From JAKFWI01 sp031399165 (GTDB lineage Bacteria > Pseudomonadota > Alphaproteobacteria > Caulobacterales > Aquidulcibacteraceae): 64,000 nt of DNA. A model generated the notes under the pieces. The model was not told the origin of the DNA. It searched no databases and saw only the letters and a list, made by a program, of their open reading frames with translations. This document shows positions 11,090 through 18,902 of the stretch, one piece after another. The stretch lies in the NCBI GenBank assembly GCA_031399165.1, contig JANNOO010000048.1, positions 5,080 to 69,079 on the forward strand, written 5' to 3'. Within the stretch, counting starts at the first letter, position 1. Each line of letters opens with the position of its first letter. The position numbers and the translations under genes are program-made.

Positions 11090-11803
11090 CTAACCCGGAA
11101 TGGCCTTCGTCTGCCGCCGCGTCCTGAAGCGAATGCGATAGGGAATGAGCACGATCCCTGCGATCACCGAGAGCAAGGTGATTGCAGTGACGACGATGAT
11201 GAGCGGGTGGTTGAAGTCTTCGTGATTTTCCCAGTCCATGATGTGCAGCGCCCAAAGCGTATCGTAGATGCGCCATAGATCGGAGCGGCGCGCCGTCACC
11301 GCGCCGGTGTTCTGGGCGACGTAGACCGAGAGATTGCCGTCCGGAAACTGAACGCGCCACGCCGGCAATGCGCCGCGGTACTCGGCCGAGGCCTCGGTCA
11401 CGAGCGTCGCGTCCGTAGGCTCGGAGGTGAGTGTAACGTGCGCGCGCGCGACGGCGCTGGCCTGCGCCGCGCTCAAGGGCGAAAGTTGCTCCAGCGTCGT
11501 GGCTTCATAGAGAACAGGTGGCCCATCGGAGAACTCGGCAATGATGACCGGGCCACTCGGCCGTCTCTCAATCGTGAGCTTCGTGGGTAGCTCGTCCTGG
11601 CCTCCGCGGAAGGTCGCGAGCGACGCCAAATTTGCGGTGTCGATGGGTTGAGCCTCAGCCGGGCGGACCAAGGACTCGCTGCGTATCTGTTCAATGGGAA
11701 AGAGCGTGAAGAACAGCCCGCTGACCACCCAAAACACGATCTGAACGCCAACGAGGAGCGCCAGCCATTTGTGAACGAAGGACGCGATACGTGCGAGCGA
11801 CAT
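11090..11803 (-). CDS. PepSY-domain membrane protein
   Basis: A 237-residue protein with an N-terminal helix (LALLVGVQIVFWVVSGLFF), a periplasmic PepSY-like region in the middle, and a C-terminal helix (PLIIVVTAITLLSVIAGIVLI) followed by a basic tail. The layout and the WRIYDTLWALHIMDWENHEDFNHPL segment resemble PepSY-associated membrane proteins found with metal uptake and cupric-reductase-like systems. It is the last gene of the minus-strand cop operon, 25 bases after copD, suggesting a copper-linked role. The activity is not known. Confidence 0.8.
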   Translation of the reverse strand: MSLARIASFVHKWLALLVGVQIVFWVVSGLFFTLFPIEQIRSESLVRPAEAQPIDTANLASLATFRGGQDELPTKLTIERRPSGPVIIAEFSDGPPVLYEATTLEQLSPLSAAQASAVARAHVTLTSEPTDATLVTEASAEYRGALPAWRVQFPDGNLSVYVAQNTGAVTARRSDLWRIYDTLWALHIMDWENHEDFNHPLIIVVTAITLLSVIAGIVLIPYRIRFRTRRQTKAIPG

Positions 11804-11828
11804 GAAAATTCCCCCGGCGATAAGACGA

Positions 11829-12683
11829 TCAATGTGAAGGCGGCCCCGTCAGGCTGGTCGCCGCAGCGATGGCGCCGAGCGCAAGCAAAAAGAGACACGT
11901 GTCGAGGCTAAGCGTCGTCACGAGCGCACGCCGCCCCATTTCGGGCGCGGCGCGCAAGCGCTTCGCAACAATCATTTTGTTGTAGGCGCCTAGCGCCAGG
12001 GCGGCGACAGCCGCGCCCAACTTGGCGAGCAGCAATTGGCCATAGAGGCTCGTGAAGAGCGGTGTCCAACCGCCGGCGAGACGCCAGGCGAGCCAGAGCC
12101 CAAGCGCGAAAAGGAGGGGTATCGCCGCTGCAGCGACATCCGAGAAGCGGGTCACGCGCGCAAGAAGCGTAGCGTCCGGAAGATTGCTTGTCGGCCAGAG
12201 CGTCACCGGCGCGGCGAACCAGAAGGCGGCGATCAGCACGTGCACGGTCACCGACCACGGCGCAAGGCCCGGCGCCTCGAGTGCTTGCGTGTGGCCGCTG
12301 AGGCCAAAGCTCGCCGCCAGCGCGATCGCGCCAAGTGCCGCCGCAACGTCCGACCGCAACAGCCATCCGGCCAGCAGCGCAACGGCGCCGACGACGACCG
12401 CCATCGAACCGGGTCCAAGCTGGGGCCAGGTCCATGCCAGTGTCGCGGGATCGAGAAGAGCATCGCCGCCGCCCAATTGCGCATTGGCGAGCATCAACCG
12501 GAGCGCCGCGAAGAGCACTGCGACCGCACCGGCCGCCGCCGCGCTGCGCAGCGCGCGCGATCGGCCCTCCCGGGCGATGATGTGGAAGCTTGCTTGCAGG
12601 GCAAGACCCGCCGCCAGCAACGCCGATCCATTGAGCCCGAGCTTGATCGCAAACAGCAAGGGCGCGAGCGGATCGGCCTCCAT
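11829..12683 (-). CDS. copD: CopD copper resistance membrane protein
   Basis: A 284-residue protein with about eight transmembrane helices. Family-typical segments are FGLSGHTQ (conserved His) and HVLIAAFWFAAPVTLW in the middle, and LGAYNKMIVAKRL before the final helices. CopD proteins act with CopC to move copper across the inner membrane. The start ATG at 12683 overlaps the copC stop. The position copC-copD matches the usual order. Confidence 0.9.
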   Translation of the reverse strand: MEADPLAPLLFAIKLGLNGSALLAAGLALQASFHIIAREGRSRALRSAAAAGAVAVLFAALRLMLANAQLGGGDALLDPATLAWTWPQLGPGSMAVVVGAVALLAGWLLRSDVAAALGAIALAASFGLSGHTQALEAPGLAPWSVTVHVLIAAFWFAAPVTLWPTSNLPDATLLARVTRFSDVAAAAIPLLFALGLWLAWRLAGGWTPLFTSLYGQLLLAKLGAAVAALALGAYNKMIVAKRLRAAPEMGRRALVTTLSLDTCLFLLALGAIAAATSLTGPPSH

Positions 12684-13033
12684 CAGCCAGCGATGGTGAA
12701 GTGCACGGCGCCTGGCATGACGTGACCATCACGGGACATGGTTCGCCAGGAAATCGTGTAGGCGCCCGGCGCCAGAGCTGGCAGTGGGATCGCGAAAGAA
12801 GCGGCCATTGCGCGCGACGGCGCGTAGTTGATCGGAACTTCTCGACCCGCGGCGTTTGTGAGCGTCACGTTCGCCAGCCCAGTGGGTGCGGAGAAGGTGA
12901 TTGTGAAACTCGTGGGCGGCGCGGAGAGCGTCGCGTTGTTGGTGATGCTGGTTTCGCGCACGGCAGTGTGCGCCAGCGCAGGCGCGGCGATCGAGAGCAA
13001 GGCAGCGACAAGCGCCATCAAAAGGCGTTTCAT
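12683..13033 (-). CDS. copC: CopC periplasmic copper-binding protein
   Basis: A 116-residue protein with a signal peptide (MKRLLMALVAALLSIAAPALA) ending before HTAVRETS, which leaves an N-terminal His, the usual Cu(II) ligand in CopC. The body is an Ig-like beta fold ending WRTMSRDGHVMPGAVHFTI, with the conserved DGHxxxG Asp/His ligands. It should bind copper in the periplasm and pass it to CopD, with which its stop codon overlaps. Confidence 0.9.
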   Translation of the reverse strand: MKRLLMALVAALLSIAAPALAHTAVRETSITNNATLSAPPTSFTITFSAPTGLANVTLTNAAGREVPINYAPSRAMAASFAIPLPALAPGAYTISWRTMSRDGHVMPGAVHFTIAG

Positions 13034-13052
13034 GAACGTGTCCTCCTAGTGT

Positions 13053-13427
13053 TCAATGGACCATGTACCGGACGCGTCCGGTCATGGTGTGATTGTCCGC
13101 GCCGCTAGCGGTCCAGACGATCGTGTAATTGCCCGGCGTGAGGCGCGGCAGCGCAGCCGAAACCGTCGCGCCCGCGGTGGCGCCGGCGAGATCAACGGAC
13201 GAAGGATCGCCGCCCCGGGGTGTTACAACCAGGCTCGTCAAACGCATCGCGTGCGGAAAGGTGGCGCTGAACCGTTCCGGCGCCGCGCCCATTGCGCCGT
13301 CGGCGGGCGTGGTTTGCACCGCAGTCGCCGCGGCGTGCGCGTCGTGGTCGTGCGCCTGTGCAAACGCGAGCGGCGCCGGCGAGGCCAGCGCCAGGCCGGC
13401 GGCAAGAGCGAGAAGAGCTTTACGCAT
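13053..13427 (-). CDS. Second CopC-like periplasmic protein
   Basis: A 124-residue protein from ATG 13427; the frame is open further upstream but inside copB. The signal peptide MRKALLALAAGLALASPAPLA is followed by a His/Asp-rich segment AHDHDAHAA, then the Ig-like CopC fold ending WTASGADNHTMTGRVRYMV, with DNHTMTG in place of DGHVMPG. It keeps the C-terminal Asp-x-His pattern but has no His directly after the signal cleavage site. It is a paralogue of the copC just downstream (20 bases), so the operon carries two CopC-type carriers. Confidence 0.85.
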   Translation of the reverse strand: MRKALLALAAGLALASPAPLAFAQAHDHDAHAAATAVQTTPADGAMGAAPERFSATFPHAMRLTSLVVTPRGGDPSSVDLAGATAGATVSAALPRLTPGNYTIVWTASGADNHTMTGRVRYMVH

Positions 13428-13443
13428 CGATTTCTCCTGTGTG

Positions 13444-14352
13444 TTAGAACAAGGCGCGCACGCCGAGCACGACGCGTGTCGCCTCGGCATCGTCGCCGTT
13501 CGTCTTGATGAGATCGCGGGTGTCGCCAACGGCGCCGCTCCATTCGAGGCCGACATAGGGAGCAAAGCCCCGCGTGAATTCGTAGCGAAGCCGCGCTCCG
13601 GCCAGGACGTTTGAGACCCCGGCGCCGATCGCGAACTCCGGTATCTCCTGCGCGGACAGCGTAACTTCTGCGCGAGGCTGCAGAATGAGGCGCTGTGTCA
13701 GGCGCAGGTCATATTCCGCTTGCGCACGGGCGGTGAGTTCGCCTTCGTTCGAGACGAACAGCGCGCCATCGACCTCAAACCAATAGGGCGCGAGGCCCTG
13801 AACGCCGAGCACAAGGTCGGTGCGGTCGCCTTCCGGACGGTAGGTCTGACGCACGCCGCCCTGCAGATCGAAATAGGGCGTGACCGCGCGGCTGTAGAGG
13901 AGTTGAAGCTCGGCATGTTCGAGATCGCCGTCGAACGCGCCTTCGCCTTCCGACTTCCACCAGAAGCGGTTGATGTCGCCGCCATACCAGCCTTGGGCAT
14001 CCCAGGCGTAGCCCTCAGCGCCATCACTGGACGTCGCTTCAAGACGATCGAGGATGATGGCGTGCGTAATGACTTCACCGTTCTCCACGCGCAATTGCTC
14101 TCTGGCGCGCGCCATTAGTGCGGGGTCGAAGTAGAGGTCGGCGGCGTCGGCGGGACCACGCCCCGGAGAAGCAGAGACGGAAAGCGTTTGCATATCAGAC
14201 GGCAACTGCATGTCGTGCTCGGCATGCGGATCGGGCGTTTGAGCCGGCGTGACTTGTGCCGGTGGCGTTTGGGTATGAGCGGAATGATCCTGCGCGGCGG
14301 CCGGCGCTATGGTGAGAAGGAGCGGCGCGAGGGCGGTGGCGAAGACTCTCAC
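13444..14352 (-). CDS. copB: CopB outer membrane copper resistance protein
   Basis: A 302-residue protein with a signal peptide and a short His/Met-rich linker (residues 20-50, including HAEHDMQLPSDM). The C-terminal two thirds form the CopB domain, opening with YFDPALMARAREQL and containing WDAQGWYGGDINRFWWKSEGEG, an outer-membrane beta-barrel pattern ending in aromatic residues. It binds copper at the outer membrane. Its start overlaps the copA stop. Confidence 0.9.
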   Translation of the reverse strand: MRVFATALAPLLLTIAPAAAQDHSAHTQTPPAQVTPAQTPDPHAEHDMQLPSDMQTLSVSASPGRGPADAADLYFDPALMARAREQLRVENGEVITHAIILDRLEATSSDGAEGYAWDAQGWYGGDINRFWWKSEGEGAFDGDLEHAELQLLYSRAVTPYFDLQGGVRQTYRPEGDRTDLVLGVQGLAPYWFEVDGALFVSNEGELTARAQAEYDLRLTQRLILQPRAEVTLSAQEIPEFAIGAGVSNVLAGARLRYEFTRGFAPYVGLEWSGAVGDTRDLIKTNGDDAEATRVVLGVRALF

Positions 14353-16091
14353 GATGCGGCCTCATCGAGCGGACGAACCGTGACAACATTGAACATGCCA
14401 GCATGCATGTGCATGAGCATGTGGCAGTGGAAGGCCCAGTCTCCTGGGTTGTCGGCGGTGAGGTCGAACGAGACGCGCCCGCCCGGCGCGACATTGACGG
14501 TGTGCTTCAACGGCTGATGACCTAGGTGGCCATTCACAAGCTCAAAGAAGTGGCCGTGCAGGTGAATGGGGTGGGACATCATCGTGTCGTTGATCAACGT
14601 CACGCGCACACGTTCGTTGCGCGCAAAGCGTATTGGCTCCACGAGTTCGCTGAAGCGGCGGCCATCGAAGCCCCACATGAAGCGTTCCATGTTGCCGGTG
14701 AGATGAATTTGCATGGTGCGCGAAGGCGCGCGCGTATCGCGATTGGGAGTGAGAGCGACAAGATCGGTGTAGACGAGGACGCGATGATCGACGGTCTCAA
14801 GCCCCGTTGGCCGTTCGGACAGACGATTTTCCGGCATTGGCGAAATCGTCTGAACGCCGACGCCAACGGCCATATTGGGCGGCGCTAGAGTAGGGTCGCG
14901 CATGTTCATGCCGCCCGAACCATGATCCATGCCGCCATGGTCCATGCCGCTCATGCCCGCCATTGACCCCATATCCATGCCCATGTCGCGCATGGTGAGG
15001 TTGGGGATTTCGCGCAGCGGCGGAACGTCTGCGCTCATGCCGAGACGCGGCGCAAGCGTAGCGCGTCCCATGCCGGAGCGATCCATTGCTTCGGCGACTA
15101 TCGTGAAGGCGCGATCCTCTGTCGGCTGCACGATCACGTCATATGTTTCAGCGATGGAGATCTGGAATTCGTCCGTTTCGACCGGGCGCACGTTCTCGCC
15201 GTCGGCCTGCACGATCGTCATCGGCAGACCGGGAATGCGGACATTGAAGATCGTCATCGCCGAGGCATTGATGATGCGCAGGCGCACGCGTTCGCCGGGC
15301 CGGAAAAGGCCGGTCCAGTTTTCGGCGGGGCCGTGTCCGTTGACGAGGTAGGTGTAGGTCGATCCGCTCACATCGAGGATGTCGCGCGGGTCCATGCGCA
15401 TCCCGGCCCACATGCGCCGCTCCTCGGCGCTCATGCGGTCTTCGCCGGAGAGCAGGCCAGCGACGGTCGTGCGTTGCTGGTTGAAATAGCCTGGGCTTGC
15501 CTTCAGGCGGCGCAGGATTTCGTGCGGATGCAGGAAGCTCCAGTCAGAGAGGATGAGAACATGCTCGCGATCATATGCGACGGGATCGGGCGTCGCTGGA
15601 TCGATGATGATGGGGCCGTAATGGCCCATCGCTTCCTGAAGGCCCGAATGGCTGTGATACCAAAACGTGCCGGCCTGCCGGACTGGGAATTCATAGACAA
15701 ATGTCTCGCGCGGGCGAATGCCGGGAAAGCTGACGCCCGGCACGCCGTCCATCTGGAAGGGCAACAGAACGCCATGCCAGTGGATGGAGGTGTCTTCGTC
15801 CAGCGTGTTGGTGACGGTGAGGCGCGCGTGCTGACCCTCGCGCAGTCGAATGAGCGGCGCCGGCAGTGTGCCGTTGACGGTGATGGCGTGGCCGGTGCGG
15901 CCGCCGACACTGAAGGGCGAGTGGCCGACGGTGAGCGCGATATCCGGTCCGTTGAGCGTTGCGAGCGTCGGCGCAACGCCGCGCGATCCTGTCTGCGCCC
16001 AAGCGGGAAAAAGCGCCTGCACACCGGCCACACCGGCGAGCGCGCCGCCGCCAGCGAAGGCCTTCAAGACTGTCCGGCGCTCTACCGACAC
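14349..16091 (-). CDS. copA: CopA/PcoA multicopper oxidase
   Basis: A 580-residue protein. The Tat signal is SVERRTVLKAF followed by a hydrophobic stretch ending PAWAQ. Copper sites are HWHG (104-107), FWYHSHSG, and the C-terminal HPIHLHGHFFE plus HCHMLMHMHAGM trio that completes types 1, 2 and 3 copper. A Met/His-rich insertion (MGMDMGSMAGMSGMDHGG) around residues 365-400 is the usual CopA Cu-binding loop. The enzyme oxidises Cu(I) in the periplasm. It is the first gene of the minus-strand cop operon and is preceded by a CueR-type promoter at 16126-16156. It is distinct from the P-type ATPase also called CopA elsewhere. Confidence 0.95.
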   Translation of the reverse strand: MSVERRTVLKAFAGGGALAGVAGVQALFPAWAQTGSRGVAPTLATLNGPDIALTVGHSPFSVGGRTGHAITVNGTLPAPLIRLREGQHARLTVTNTLDEDTSIHWHGVLLPFQMDGVPGVSFPGIRPRETFVYEFPVRQAGTFWYHSHSGLQEAMGHYGPIIIDPATPDPVAYDREHVLILSDWSFLHPHEILRRLKASPGYFNQQRTTVAGLLSGEDRMSAEERRMWAGMRMDPRDILDVSGSTYTYLVNGHGPAENWTGLFRPGERVRLRIINASAMTIFNVRIPGLPMTIVQADGENVRPVETDEFQISIAETYDVIVQPTEDRAFTIVAEAMDRSGMGRATLAPRLGMSADVPPLREIPNLTMRDMGMDMGSMAGMSGMDHGGMDHGSGGMNMRDPTLAPPNMAVGVGVQTISPMPENRLSERPTGLETVDHRVLVYTDLVALTPNRDTRAPSRTMQIHLTGNMERFMWGFDGRRFSELVEPIRFARNERVRVTLINDTMMSHPIHLHGHFFELVNGHLGHQPLKHTVNVAPGGRVSFDLTADNPGDWAFHCHMLMHMHAGMFNVVTVRPLDEAAS

Positions 16092-16125
16092 GTTAATCTC
16101 CTTGCCTGCCGCTCATGGCGCTTGT

Positions 16126-16156
16126 GTTCTGCACCTTCCCATCACTGGAAGGTCAA
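16126..16156 (-). promoter_or_regulatory. CueR-type promoter/operator of the copABCD operon
   Basis: On the minus strand the sequence reads TTGACC (-35) then a 19-base spacer, TTCCAGTGATGGGAAGGTG, then CAGAAC as a weak -10. The spacer carries the dyad CCTTCC ... GGAAGG. Length and dyad match the overlong spacers of MerR-family metal promoters. The same layout, with near-identical bases, occurs in front of the Cu(I) ATPase gene (18826-18856) next to cueR. Confidence 0.75.
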
Positions 16157-16194
16157 GCCTGTTTGTGAGTATCACATATACGCATGTAGGCCGC

Positions 16195-16761
16195 TTATCC
16201 CTCATCGCGAGCGCCCAAAGTCTCCGAGAGCGCGCGCCTGGCGCGATAAATGCGCACTTCGACCGCCTTCGCCGTAAGTCCCAGGCTCTCGCCGATCTCG
16301 CGATAGGAAGTCTCGCCGGTGAACGAAAGCAGCAAGGGCGCCTTCAGCCCATCGGGCAGCGCCGCAATGGCCTCATCCAGCCGCGTTAGCGTCACTTCGC
16401 GATCATTGGCGGCGGCGATCGGGTGTTCGATCTCCAGACCCGGGCGGTCGATGTCTTCGGCGCGATAGAAGAAACTGCGGACAGCGCGGCGGCGTCGCCA
16501 ATCGCGGCACTTGTTAATGGCGATGCGCTTCAGCCAGATGCCGAAGGGCCGCCGTCCGTCGAATCGCCGCAGCGCGCGCCAGGCTGCAACAAAACTTTCC
16601 TGCACCAGATCGAAGGCCTCGCCGGCATCGCCCGTGTAGGCGCGCACGAAACGGTAGAGATCTTCCTTGTGGCGACGCATCAGCTGTGTGAACGCGCGCT
16701 CCTCGCCTGCCAGCACGGCCGCGATGAGCGCGGCGTCGCTGCGCTCATCGGCCTCCTTCAT
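16195..16761 (-). CDS. ECF sigma factor, CnrH-like (locus 1)
   Basis: A 188-residue group IV sigma factor. Region 2 contains HKEDLYRFVRAYTGDAGEAFDLVQESFVAAW, region 2.4 includes WLKRIAINKCRDWRRRR, and region 4 ends SYREIGESLGLTAKAVEVRIYRARRAL. It is encoded directly after a CnrX-like sensor (overlap at 16758-16761) and a CnrY-like membrane anti-sigma candidate. This makes a Y-X-H order like the cobalt/nickel cnrYXH system. The copA operon follows on the same strand but has its own CueR-type promoter, so the sigma target is uncertain. Confidence 0.88.
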   Translation of the reverse strand: MKEADERSDAALIAAVLAGEERAFTQLMRRHKEDLYRFVRAYTGDAGEAFDLVQESFVAAWRALRRFDGRRPFGIWLKRIAINKCRDWRRRRAVRSFFYRAEDIDRPGLEIEHPIAAANDREVTLTRLDEAIAALPDGLKAPLLLSFTGETSYREIGESLGLTAKAVEVRIYRARRALSETLGARDEG

Positions 16762-17192
16762 CGCTCTTCGGCGGTCAACGATTCAACGACGGTGGAATCG
16801 AACACCGCCTGCTGATCCGGGGTCAGCACTTCGCGCATGGCGAAGACGTGACGGATGGTTTCGGACTGAAGCTCTCCCATGGGGCGATGGAAGCGTTCAA
16901 TGGCGGCGGTAACCCTCGGGCCGTAGCCGTGCTCTTCGCGAATGGCTGTGGCGAGGTCGGCATTCGCCGCGCGCATTTCCAGTTCAAGCGCCTGGCGCCT
17001 TGTTGCGAACGCGGCCTCAATGGTTTCGATGCGGCCAATCTGGTCGCGCGTTAAATCCAGGCGCTCATGGACGATGTCGTGGAGACTTGGCGTGCTGCGC
17101 TGAAATACGTTCGTGCCCAGCCACACCCCGCCAAGCCCTGCCGCAAAAGCGACGAGGGCGGTGACGATCAGTCCCCTCCAGGAGAGATTCAT
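16758..17192 (-). CDS. CnrX-like periplasmic metal sensor (locus 1)
   Basis: A 144-residue protein starting at ATG 17192 (MNLSWRGLIVTALVAFAAGL), with one N-terminal membrane anchor and an alpha-helical periplasmic domain. The CnrX metal ligands known from the Cupriavidus protein (His42, His46, Glu63, His119, Met123) all have apparent counterparts: LHDIVH, RIETIEAAF, and RHVFAM. The C-terminal part TPDQQAVFDSTVVESL is also CnrX-like. It should bind a divalent metal and release the sigma factor through the anti-sigma partner. The metal is not known here. Confidence 0.85.
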   Translation of the reverse strand: MNLSWRGLIVTALVAFAAGLGGVWLGTNVFQRSTPSLHDIVHERLDLTRDQIGRIETIEAAFATRRQALELEMRAANADLATAIREEHGYGPRVTAAIERFHRPMGELQSETIRHVFAMREVLTPDQQAVFDSTVVESLTAEER

Positions 17193-17464
17193 CGCGCGCC
17201 CTCCAGCAGCGTCGAGGGCGCGTAAGGCGAATGCAGAGCGAACGGCGAGGCTTCCGCCGGCGCCGCGCTTGAGGCCGCGCCTGCGGCAATTCCGGCGATC
17301 ATCATTGCGGCGACAAAGGCGGCGCGCACGCTGAGGAGGCCCGCGACATCCGGGGCGCGCGTCGCCGCGATCGCCGCCCACACGCGCGGCTCTAGCTGGC
17401 TAAGGTCGGCTGGCGCGCGCCGCTCACGCCATGCGGAAAGCGCCTCATCAAGGTTTGTTTGCAT
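17189..17464 (-). CDS. CnrY-like small membrane anti-sigma candidate (locus 1)
   Basis: A 91-residue protein from ATG 17464 (MQTNLDEALSAWRERRAPAD). It has a cytoplasmic N-terminal helix, one transmembrane segment (FVAAMMIAGIAAGAASSAA) and a short periplasmic tail ending PFALHSPYAPSTLLEG. The layout, the overlap with the cnrX-like start and the adjacent ECF sigma indicate an anti-sigma factor. The tail motif PFAL..PYAP.T is shared with the paralogue at 22548-22817. No named family domain is recognised. Confidence 0.65.
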   Translation of the reverse strand: MQTNLDEALSAWRERRAPADLSQLEPRVWAAIAATRAPDVAGLLSVRAAFVAAMMIAGIAAGAASSAAPAEASPFALHSPYAPSTLLEGAR

Positions 17465-17582
17465 CGGATTACTTCCTGCCCTGCACACACCTTACGCAGG
17501 ACGATTGGAGTTCCCTCAGTCCTCACAGGAGGGGATCGCGCCCTGGGCGCGTATTGGAAGTGACAGGAACCTGGAGCGACGC

Positions 17583-18077
17583 ATGAGGCAAGAAAGATCG
17601 GGGCTGGGCAGGCGCGGCGCGCTGGCGCTCGCGTTTGGTGCGGGCGCGGCACTCTTTACGCCGTTCGCCATGGCGCAAGAGGCGCGCCACGCCATGCATG
17701 TGCGCCGCGACCCCGGCTGCGGATGCTGTCTCGCCTGGGCCGAGATCATGCGCCGCAGCGGGCGTTTCACCCTCACGGTGACGAACGAAGCGGATATGAG
17801 CGCTGTGAAGCAGGGCCTCGGGGTCCCGCTCGATATGGCGTCCTGTCATACCGCGACCGTCGCGGGCTTCGCCATCGAGGGCCACGTTCCCCTGGAGGAC
17901 ATCGTACGTCTCATTGAGACGCGGCCAGCAGGCGTGCGCGGCATCGCCGTTCCCGGCATGCCGGTCGGCTCGCCGGGCATGGAGCAATCGGGCATCGGCC
18001 GCGAGGCGTTCGCGGTCATCGCATTTTCGGGCGACGGCGCCCGGCGCATTTTCGCGCGCTATCCCGCGCGCGATTGA
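17583..18077 (+). CDS. DUF411 metal-binding protein
   Basis: A 164-residue protein from ATG 17583. A Tat-like or Sec signal (RRGALALAFGAGAALFTPFA) is followed by the DUF411 hallmark RRDPGCGCCLAWAEIMRRSG, whose Cys cluster is probably a soft-metal site. LDMASCHTATVAGFAIEGHVP and GIAVPGMPVGSPGME follow, both typical of this family, which is also called CopG in copper clusters. It starts a short plus-strand unit with the Met/His-rich lipoprotein 15 bases downstream and is divergent from the cnrY-like gene. Confidence 0.88.
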   Translation: MRQERSGLGRRGALALAFGAGAALFTPFAMAQEARHAMHVRRDPGCGCCLAWAEIMRRSGRFTLTVTNEADMSAVKQGLGVPLDMASCHTATVAGFAIEGHVPLEDIVRLIETRPAGVRGIAVPGMPVGSPGMEQSGIGREAFAVIAFSGDGARRIFARYPARD

Positions 18078-18091
18078 CGAGGAAACAGATC

Positions 18092-18352
18092 ATGAAATTG
18101 GGTTGGATGGCGGCTTTGGCCGCTTTGGCCGTGCTCGGCGGCTGCGCAAGCGCGCAAGGCATGGGTCAGGGCGCGATGAATCACGAAGAGATGATGCGCC
18201 ATTGTCAGATGATGCAGGAGCATGCTGGCGATGGGACTGCGGCGCCCGCCAATCACGATTCGGCGCGGCACGGCGGCATGAGCCATGAGGACATGATGCG
18301 TCACTGCGCCGAAATGCGCGCGGGCGCAGGCGGGGCGTCCCCACCTCACTAG
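18092..18352 (+). CDS. Met/His-rich small lipoprotein
   Basis: An 86-residue protein from ATG 18092, preceded by GAGGAAA. The signal peptide ends in the lipobox LAVLGGC. The mature part has two near-repeats of a Met/His motif, NHEEMMRHCQMMQ and SHEDMMRHCAEM, and few other features. Such repeats are common in periplasmic copper-buffering proteins. The product is inferred, not family-assigned. It lies between the DUF411 gene and cueR (convergent). Confidence 0.75.
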   Translation: MKLGWMAALAALAVLGGCASAQGMGQGAMNHEEMMRHCQMMQEHAGDGTAAPANHDSARHGGMSHEDMMRHCAEMRAGAGGASPPH

Positions 18353-18378
18353 CAAGCGTTGATCGCAGGGTCGCGCGC

Positions 18379-18801
18379 TCAAGTGCGCCGTGTTCGCCTC
18401 GCACTTGGCGCGCGCGGCTTTGCGAGATCATCGAGGATCGGACAATCCGAACGCTCGTCGCCGTGACAATGCTGCGCGAGCTGGCGGAGCGTCTTCATCA
18501 CGGCGCGCATCTCGCGCATGCGGTGTTCGAGATCGGCGATGTGCGTTTCCGCCAAGCGCTTTACTTCGCGCGAGGGCCGCTTCTTGTCGCTCCAGAGCGC
18601 AAGCAGGGCGGAAACTTCTTCCAGCGAAAAACCCAGATCGCGGGTGCGCCGCACGAATTGAAGCACGGCGACCTCCTGGTCGCCGTAATCGCGGTAGCCA
18701 TTGGCGCGCCGCGCCGCCGATGGCAGCAGGCCGATCTCCTCATAATAGCGGATCATTTTGGCCGAGACGCCCGTTTGTTCGGAAGCTTGGCCAATGTTCA
18801 T
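18379..18801 (-). CDS. cueR: Cu(I)-responsive MerR-family regulator CueR
   Basis: A 140-residue MerR-type regulator: winged helix MNIGQASEQTGVSAKMIRYY, dimerisation helix, and the metal loop HCHGDERSDCPIL, whose two cysteines (C-x7-C) are the Cu(I)/Ag(I) ligands of CueR. The absence of a third conserved Cys sets it apart from Hg or Pb sensors. It is transcribed divergently from the Cu(I) ATPase, with the operator between them at 18826-18856. A matching operator precedes the copA operon. Confidence 0.92.
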   Translation of the reverse strand: MNIGQASEQTGVSAKMIRYYEEIGLLPSAARRANGYRDYGDQEVAVLQFVRRTRDLGFSLEEVSALLALWSDKKRPSREVKRLAETHIADLEHRMREMRAVMKTLRQLAQHCHGDERSDCPILDDLAKPRAPSARRTRRT

Positions 18802-18825
18802 GAGGTTAGAACCTTATTTTCCGTG

Positions 18826-18856
18826 TTGACCTTTCCATTGTGGGAAGGTGCAGGCT
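18826..18856 (+). promoter_or_regulatory. CueR-type promoter/operator of the Cu(I) ATPase
   Basis: TTGACC (-35), a 19-base spacer TTTCCATTGTGGGAAGGTG with dyad CCTTTCC ... GGAAGG, then CAGGCT as weak -10. It lies between cueR and the ATPase and matches the promoter of the cop operon at 16126-16156. Confidence 0.8.
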
Positions 18857-18902
18857 CTGCGGCAAGTGAAATCAGGAGCGCGAGTTCTCTCGCGAGCACG
18901 AC

